Both the position numbers and the translations under genes were made by a program. A DNA stretch of 19,037 nt from NCBI GenBank assembly GCA_031553935.1, contig JAVBKS010000052.1, forward strand, positions 1-19,037, in the 5' to 3' direction. The notes beneath the pieces were generated by a model. The model saw only the letters and a program-made list of their open reading frames with translations. It was not told the DNA's origin and made no database searches. This DNA comes from JAISDD01 sp031553935. Its GTDB lineage: Bacteria > Bacillota > Syntrophomonadia > Syntrophomonadales > Syntrophomonadaceae. This document shows, in pieces, positions 14,428 to 19,037 of this stretch (its first letter is position 1; each line of letters begins with the position of its first letter).

Positions 14428-15177
14428 ATGCTAGATTTTAGCTTTATAAATAACTATACTCCAATCATAAATAAACTCGAATTGGAATTCGAAAAGGCTT
14501 TGTTACCTTGGTGGAAAGATATTTCTTTTCGATATAAGAGTTTTCAGGATGATTATACTTTCATAATATTACCAAATTATTCATTGGCTATAAATGATTT
14601 TCTTAATATTGACCAATCAAAATCATTTGCAATGGCGAATATCGTGAGGCTTTATTATTTTGGAAACCATATACATGAAGTGGTTACTGATGAAAAGGAT
14701 CAGCAAGCGGGATTTCAGTTGTTGATTCTTCTAGGAGACTTCATTCTCGGCAAAGTATTGCAGCTCTTATGTGATGCGAAACTTGAATCGTTGGTCGATA
14801 TTTTCGCTAATATGATTGCAAAGGTAAACGAGGGCCATATTGTTAAGTACTATTTTGATGATAGTCATTTGCTGGCTTTGTCAAAAAACAAAATTCCTAT
14901 CTATGAAGCGATAGCACACGCTGCTGCCGCTGAAGCCAACCTTTCTAAAGAAATGGTGATTAAATATAAGAGCCTTGGTGCAAATTTTGGCATGGCAGTT
15001 GAATTAGCCACTCAATCTGGCTACTTAAATGAAGCTACATGGCATCTCAATTGTTGTGAAGAGATATTTAGGAGCATTAATAAATCACCCGCAAGGATCA
15101 ATTCAACTTTGGAAACTGCAATAAACAACCTTCACCATATTATTAATGGACAAAAGGAGAAGGCGGCCACTTTGTAA
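14428..15177 (+). CDS. Degenerate prenyl-synthase-like protein, probable non-catalytic (HepS-like) subunit
   Basis: This 249-residue protein has the layout of an isoprenyl diphosphate synthase but has lost both Asp-rich motifs. The first-motif region reads YFGNHIHEVVTDEKDQQAG (78-95), where the catalytic gene at 18450 has HDDVIDNSLIRRG. The following LLGDFILGKVL (101-111) and VNEGHI (133-138) match conserved family segments. The second-motif region reads LGANFGMAVELATQSGY (183-199) with no DDxxD. It should not make prenyl diphosphate alone. Bacillus HepS, the small partner of HepT, is about this size and also lacks these motifs, so a partner role with the protein at 18450 is likely (inference). 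A TTG at 14404 would add eight residues, but GAGAGGGG lies just before the ATG at 14428, which is preferred. It opens the run ahead of the UbiD-family gene, 57 bases away. Confidence 0.75.
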   Translation: MLDFSFINNYTPIINKLELEFEKALLPWWKDISFRYKSFQDDYTFIILPNYSLAINDFLNIDQSKSFAMANIVRLYYFGNHIHEVVTDEKDQQAGFQLLILLGDFILGKVLQLLCDAKLESLVDIFANMIAKVNEGHIVKYYFDDSHLLALSKNKIPIYEAIAHAAAAEANLSKEMVIKYKSLGANFGMAVELATQSGYLNEATWHLNCCEEIFRSINKSPARINSTLETAINNLHHIINGQKEKAATL

Positions 15178-15234
15178 ATATCTAAGTATCGCTTTCCCAC
15201 AGTTTATGTATCAACGAAATAATGGGAGGATTCC

Positions 15235-16683
15235 ATGGCATACCAGAATTTAAGTGAATTTATTAATAGATTAGAAGTAGAAGGTGAGTTAATAAGGATT
15301 AAAGCTCCGGTAAGTGCAGACTTAGAAATAACAGCAATAACTGATAAAATCAGCAAAGAATATGGTCCGGCTTTATTGTTCGAAAATGTGATTGATTCTA
15401 ATTTTCCAGTTCTAATTAATGCCTTTGGCAGTGAAAAAAGAATGGCTATGAGCTTGGGCTGCAATAATATGAAGGATATTTCTGATGAGATTGTAAGCCT
15501 GCTAGGTTTGGCCGATAATATGCCAAGTTCTATTTTGGAAAAATTAAAGTTATTGCCGAAACTATCCCAGATAGTTTCCTTAAGCCCTAATTTGGTAAAA
15601 AAAGCTGCCTGCCAAGAGGTTATTCATAAGTCTCCGGATATTAATAGCTTACCGGTATTGAAATGCTGGCCTGATGATGCCGGCAAATTCATTACATTAC
15701 CTCAGGTTTTCACTAAAGACCCGGAAACCGGCAAACGTAATGTAGGTATGTATAGAATGCAGATTTTTGATAAGACAACGACAGGTATGCATTGGCATCT
15801 GCATCACGACGGAGCGCAAATCTATGAAAAATATTGTAAGCTAGGTAAAGACACTCAAGTTGCGGTTGCACTCGGAGGAGATCCTGCAATTACATATGCT
15901 GCCACTGCTCCGCTTCCGAAAGATATTGATGAGCTGTTATTCGCGGGTTTTCTCAGGAAAAAGCCAGTTGATATCGTGAAATGTATTACTGTTGACCTTG
16001 AAGTTCCGGCAGATGCAGAGTTCGTTATTGAAGGGTATGTTAAGCCGGATGAGCGCAGAATTGAAGGTCCTTTTGGTGATCATACCGGTTACTATTCCTT
16101 AGCTGACTTGTTTCCAGTTTTTCATGTAACTTGCATCACTCATAGAAAAAAAGCGGTATACCCAACCACCATCGTGGGAAGACCTCCTCAAGAGGACTGT
16201 TTTATGGCACTTGCTACCGAACGTATATTTTTGCCGTTGTTGAGATTTCAACTTCCTGAAATAGTAGACATGCATTTACCCATGGAGGGTGTTTTCCATA
16301 ATTGCGTATTCGTATCTATCAACAAACAATTTCCCGGACATGCTCGAAAGATAATGAACTCTTTATGGGGTATGGGGCAGATGATGTTTGCTAAGTTTAT
16401 TTTTATCCTCGATGCTGAGGTGAATGTCCAAGATGCATCTGAGGTTATGTGGAAAGTTTTTAATAATGTAGATCCGAGACGCGATACTATGATCAGTGAA
16501 GGACCACTAGATGTTCTGGATCATTCGGCACCACTGGCATTAATTGGTTCAAAAATGGGAATTGATGCTACCAAGAAATGGCAAAGCGAAGGTCATACGC
16601 GGGAATGGCCTAATGATATAAAAATGTCATCTGAAATTCTAGATCTCATTAATAAAAGGTGGCATGAGTATGGCTTGGACTAA
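15235..16683 (+). CDS. ubiD: UbiD-family prenylated-FMN decarboxylase (probably menaquinone biosynthesis)
   Basis: A 482-residue UbiD-type (de)carboxylase using prenylated FMN, the cofactor made by UbiX. Seen: the cofactor/metal region RNVGMYRMQIFD (168-179) with GMHWHLHHDG after it; the catalytic IEGPFGDHTGYY block (276-287, Glu277 and Asp282); and ALATERIFLP (326-334). These match active members of the family. Bacillota generally lack ubiquinone, so the likely job is decarboxylating a prenylated naphthoate in the futalosine route to menaquinone (the MqnL role in the literature). This rests on the UbiA, UbiX and prenyl synthase neighbours; a role on another aromatic acid is possible. GGGAGG precedes the ATG. 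Its last 14 bases overlap the start of the UbiA-type gene, suggesting coupled translation. Confidence 0.9.
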   Translation: MAYQNLSEFINRLEVEGELIRIKAPVSADLEITAITDKISKEYGPALLFENVIDSNFPVLINAFGSEKRMAMSLGCNNMKDISDEIVSLLGLADNMPSSILEKLKLLPKLSQIVSLSPNLVKKAACQEVIHKSPDINSLPVLKCWPDDAGKFITLPQVFTKDPETGKRNVGMYRMQIFDKTTTGMHWHLHHDGAQIYEKYCKLGKDTQVAVALGGDPAITYAATAPLPKDIDELLFAGFLRKKPVDIVKCITVDLEVPADAEFVIEGYVKPDERRIEGPFGDHTGYYSLADLFPVFHVTCITHRKKAVYPTTIVGRPPQEDCFMALATERIFLPLLRFQLPEIVDMHLPMEGVFHNCVFVSINKQFPGHARKIMNSLWGMGQMMFAKFIFILDAEVNVQDASEVMWKVFNNVDPRRDTMISEGPLDVLDHSAPLALIGSKMGIDATKKWQSEGHTREWPNDIKMSSEILDLINKRWHEYGLD

Positions 16684-17524
16684 AGTCAAACATTTTTTGG
16701 CTCTGATTGATTTTGGGCACACGCTGTTCGGATTGCCTTTTACATATATGAGCGCATGCATTGCTATGCGCGGTGTTCCTTCTATATCGCAATTGCTTTG
16801 GATTACATTAGCAATGATCAGTGCAAGAACAGCAGCGCTTTGCCTTAATCGTCTTATAGACCAAAGAATTGATTCTCTAAACCCCCGTACAGCTAACTGG
16901 ATTCTGCCGTCCGGGAAACTTAAACCCAAGCCTATTTGGGTTTTGTGCATACTTTTTATTGCTCTGCTGTTTTATTCCGCATATCATTTAAACCCCCTGT
17001 GCTTTAAACTTGCTCCTTTAGCAGTAATAGCACTTGCCGGCTATTCATATACCAAGAGGTTTACCTGGTGGTGCCATTTGATCTTAGGTCTGGTAATCGG
17101 AATCGGTCCGGTAGGGGGATGGATTGCCATAACCGGTACATTTGATAGCAGCTCTTTGTTGCTTGGTTTGGTAGTTGCGACCTGGATTGCCGGTTTTGAT
17201 ACAATGTATGCGTGTCAAGATATTGCTTTTGACAGAGACCAGGGTTTATTCTCAATTCCAGCACGATTTGGTGAAAAAAGAGCTCTAATCTTTTCTTCGG
17301 GCTTTCATTTGCTTACCATAATCCTATTAGTTATCACTGGATTTGTTTTTGATTTAGATAGGTTTTTTTTATTGGGTACTTTAATTAGTGCAGGAATTCT
17401 ACTTATTGAACACAATATTGTTAAGCCTGGAGATTTTAAGCATATAAATCTTGCCTCTTTTGGTCTCAATAGATACATGGGTTTAGTTATGTTGTTAGCA
17501 GCTTTGTTGGATATATTTTTTTAA
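16670..17524 (+). CDS. ubiA: UbiA-family aromatic prenyltransferase (probably MqnP-type)
   Basis: An integral membrane prenyltransferase of 284 residues with several hydrophobic helices. It should attach a polyprenyl chain from the diphosphate to an aromatic carboxylic acid. The two Mg-diphosphate sites are intact: NRLIDQRID (60-68, Asn60/Asp64/Asp68) and DIAFDRD (184-190), followed by the usual GLFSIPARFG. The likely substrate is the naphthoate of menaquinone synthesis, since the gene lies between UbiD- and UbiX-type genes; 4-hydroxybenzoate-type annotation is common for such proteins but fits Bacillota poorly. An ATG at 16664 comes only one base after AGGTGG. The ATG at 16670 (MAWTKVKHF) has the better 7-base spacing and is taken as start. 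It overlaps the upstream gene by 14 bases and is followed 24 bases later by the UbiX gene. Confidence 0.9.
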   Translation: MAWTKVKHFLALIDFGHTLFGLPFTYMSACIAMRGVPSISQLLWITLAMISARTAALCLNRLIDQRIDSLNPRTANWILPSGKLKPKPIWVLCILFIALLFYSAYHLNPLCFKLAPLAVIALAGYSYTKRFTWWCHLILGLVIGIGPVGGWIAITGTFDSSSLLLGLVVATWIAGFDTMYACQDIAFDRDQGLFSIPARFGEKRALIFSSGFHLLTIILLVITGFVFDLDRFFLLGTLISAGILLIEHNIVKPGDFKHINLASFGLNRYMGLVMLLAALLDIFF

Positions 17525-17548
17525 CTGAGCTATTTTTTGGAGGAATAT

Positions 17549-18139
17549 ATGGCTGACTATGTAGTTGCCTTCACCGGGGCAAGCGGAATTATTTATGGAA
17601 TCAGGCTGGTTGAGGAATTACTATTATTAGATAATAGTGTTCATCTAATCGTCAGTGAGCCCGCAAAAATAGTGATTTTTGACGAGATGAATCTTGAGAT
17701 AGAAAAGAAAATTATGGAATGGAAACTCAACTGTCCGGGGCGGATAATAGTCTATGACAATGATAACATCGCGGCCTCATTAGCAAGCGGATCATTTATT
17801 TCCCAGGCTATGGTAGTGATTCCTTGTTCGATGGCCAGCCTTTCAGCTATTGCGGTGGGGAGTTCGCGCTCTCTGATTGAAAGAGCTGCTGATGTCATGT
17901 TAAAAGAGCGCAGAAAACTAATTCTTGTTCCCCGAGAGACTCCTTTAAGCTCCATTCATTTGCGGAATATGTTAAATCTATCTGAAATGGGAGCCCAAAT
18001 TATTCCGGCAATGCCGGCGTTTTATCATAAACCTGAATCGATTGATGATTTAGTTAGCTTCTTAGTGGGAAAAGTGCTGGACTCCTTAGGGCTAAATAAT
18101 CAGCTTTTTAAAAGATATGAAGGTAAAAAATGCCTTTAA
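17549..18139 (+). CDS. ubiX: UbiX-type flavin prenyltransferase
   Basis: It joins a dimethylallyl group to FMN to make prenylated FMN for UbiD-type decarboxylases, here presumably the one at 15235. The 196-residue length is normal. Seen: the flavin-binding FTGASGIIYGIRL (8-20), the central VIPCSMASLSAIAVG, and the diagnostic SLIERAADVMLKER-RKL-LVPRETPLS block with its conserved arginines and lysines. It is soluble and normally dodecameric. A TTG at 17537 overlaps the ribosome binding site GGAGG (17539-17543), so the ATG at 17549, five bases after it, is taken as start. It closes the ubiD-ubiA-ubiX run; no clear terminator follows. Confidence 0.93.
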   Translation: MADYVVAFTGASGIIYGIRLVEELLLLDNSVHLIVSEPAKIVIFDEMNLEIEKKIMEWKLNCPGRIIVYDNDNIAASLASGSFISQAMVVIPCSMASLSAIAVGSSRSLIERAADVMLKERRKLILVPRETPLSSIHLRNMLNLSEMGAQIIPAMPAFYHKPESIDDLVSFLVGKVLDSLGLNNQLFKRYEGKKCL

Positions 18140-18449
18140 TCTAGCACAGTCTTTAAATACTACATTAATGATTCGAAGCTAACATCTGTGTACCCGAAGA
18201 GTACAAAGCAGGAGACTTTTTAGAAACTCTGTAATTTTCTTGTGCTTGGTTTTTGGATATATAAGATTTATAATTAGAAGCGCAGCTTGTTGAAAAAAGT
18301 TTGGATAGAGTAAACAGTTACTGCATTTGGGGCTTAAGACAGCGTTTGAAAAGAATTAATGCTTAAATTACGCTGATTATGCATAAAATGTGGTTGTTTT
18401 TTATTCTGAACGTATTATTGTAAGCGCAAGTCGACCTAAGGGGATTAAA
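18140..18449 (+). other. 310-base gap before the polyprenyl synthase gene
   Basis: No gene is seen. It holds the promoter at 18246-18274 and a weak inverted repeat CAGCGT / ACGCTG (18340-18345 with 18370-18375) in the leader. No typical terminator follows ubiX, so some readthrough into the next gene is possible. Confidence 0.4.
18246..18274 (+). promoter_or_regulatory. Candidate sigma-A promoter for the polyprenyl synthase gene
   Basis: TTGGTT (18246-18251) and TATAAT (18269-18274) are spaced by 17 bases. Transcription would start near 18281, leaving a leader of about 170 bases before the ATG. Confidence 0.55.
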
Positions 18450-19037
18450 ATGCTAAGCAAAGATTTGTTTACGATTATTGCACCAGAGCTCCAAGAAGTT
18501 GAAGATTCATTGAGGTTATTATGTAATAGCCCAATAAGTGTTCTAAATGAAGCTTCGTTGCATCTTATTAATGCTGGAGGGAAACGGATTAGACCGGCAT
18601 TCACTCTGCTTACAGCCAAGTTGTATTCGGTTAATATTGCAAAAGTAATAAAGATTGCCGTAGCTTTGGAACTTATTCACATGGCTACACTGGTTCATGA
18701 TGATGTTATTGATAATTCCCTGATCAGAAGAGGACAGGCGACGATCAAGAGCTCATGGGGCAATCGTTTTTCTATTTATTCGGGCAATCACATTTTTGCA
18801 ATTTCTTTGTCGCTTATTGCAGAGTACCAGCGCAGTGACATTCTTGAGATTGTTGCCGACACAAGTATGAAAATTTGTGAAGGTGAAATAATACAGATGG
18901 CGAGTTGTTTTAAAACTGACCTTGGCCTAAAAAATTATTTGTATCGAATACAGAGGAAAACAGCACTTTTGATTTCTGTAAGCTGTGTGTTGGGGGCATT
19001 GATTAGCGATATTAGTTATGAACTGCAAGTTGCCCAT
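18450..19037 (+). CDS. hepT: Polyprenyl diphosphate synthase, catalytic subunit, N-terminal part
   Basis: The frame stays open to the window end, giving the first 196 residues of a protein that usually has about 320. It should lengthen allylic diphosphate with isopentenyl diphosphate into the menaquinone side chain. Seen: GGKRIRP (43-49) for isopentenyl diphosphate binding, the first Asp-rich motif in LVHDDVIDNSLIRRG (with DDxxD intact), then EGEIIQ and RKTALL. The usual GD after the first motif reads GN (YSGNHIFA), a mild oddity. The second Asp-rich motif lies beyond the window. AAGGGGA stands about 6 bases before the ATG. The symbol is given by analogy with Bacillus HepT, because a HepS-like degenerate partner lies at 14428; product chain length cannot be told here. 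Confidence 0.85.
   Translation, partial: MLSKDLFTIIAPELQEVEDSLRLLCNSPISVLNEASLHLINAGGKRIRPAFTLLTAKLYSVNIAKVIKIAVALELIHMATLVHDDVIDNSLIRRGQATIKSSWGNRFSIYSGNHIFAISLSLIAEYQRSDILEIVADTSMKICEGEIIQMASCFKTDLGLKNYLYRIQRKTALLISVSCVLGALISDISYELQVAH

Overview
The window is a low-GC, AT-rich stretch from what looks like an anaerobic Gram-positive bacterium (Bacillota; Clostridia or Negativicutes are plausible, but the genus cannot be fixed from the sequence). Reasons: strong AGGAGG-type ribosome binding sites before almost every gene, TTG starts, a Bacillus-type SpeD, a probable iron-sulfur tryptophanyl-tRNA synthetase, a HepS/HepT-like pair of prenyl synthase subunits, and CoA-thioester catabolism typical of fermenters and syntrophs.

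Region 1 (1-8104, + strand) is a CoA-thioester metabolism locus. It opens with the 3' end of a CaiB/BaiF (class III) CoA-transferase, closed by a strong hairpin. After a 600-base AT-rich leader comes a six-gene run: an HSD10-type 3-hydroxyacyl-CoA dehydrogenase, two tandem paralogous thiolases, an enoyl-CoA hydratase, a class I acetyl-CoA hydrolase/CoA-transferase, and an acyl-CoA dehydrogenase with LCAD/IVD-type catalytic geometry. Together these cover acyl-CoA activation, dehydrogenation, hydration, hydroxyacyl oxidation and thiolysis, i.e. a compact beta-oxidation (or, in reverse, chain-elongation) module. ETF genes and a classical hbd are not in the window. A 44-base perfect palindrome separates this run from a convergent SDR oxidoreductase.

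Region 2 (8191-12020) holds that minus-strand SDR, about 850 bases with no convincing gene, and a second, paralogous CoA-transferase in which the catalytic glutamate position reads aspartate. An array of imperfect direct repeats follows (two copies of about 220 bases, 512 bases apart, plus a third partial copy) with no transposase.

Region 3 (12021-14323) is housekeeping. Minus-strand trpS is followed by a small unknown gene. Divergent speD (S-adenosylmethionine decarboxylase) has a well-formed extended -10 promoter carrying nested inverted repeats, a TTG start and a rho-independent terminator.

Region 4 (14324-19037, + strand) looks like late quinone biosynthesis. It has a degenerate prenyl-synthase-like subunit lacking both Asp-rich motifs, a UbiD-family decarboxylase, a UbiA-family prenyltransferase, a UbiX flavin prenyltransferase that would make the UbiD cofactor, and the 5' part of a catalytic polyprenyl diphosphate synthase cut by the window end. 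The simplest reading is menaquinone side-chain synthesis, ring prenylation and decarboxylation, probably in the futalosine route. I see no phage, CRISPR, defence or toxin system. The most interesting points are the E-to-D CoA-transferase paralog, the repeat array, the split prenyl synthase around ubiD-ubiA-ubiX, the iron-sulfur TrpRS, and the operator-like palindrome in the speD promoter.
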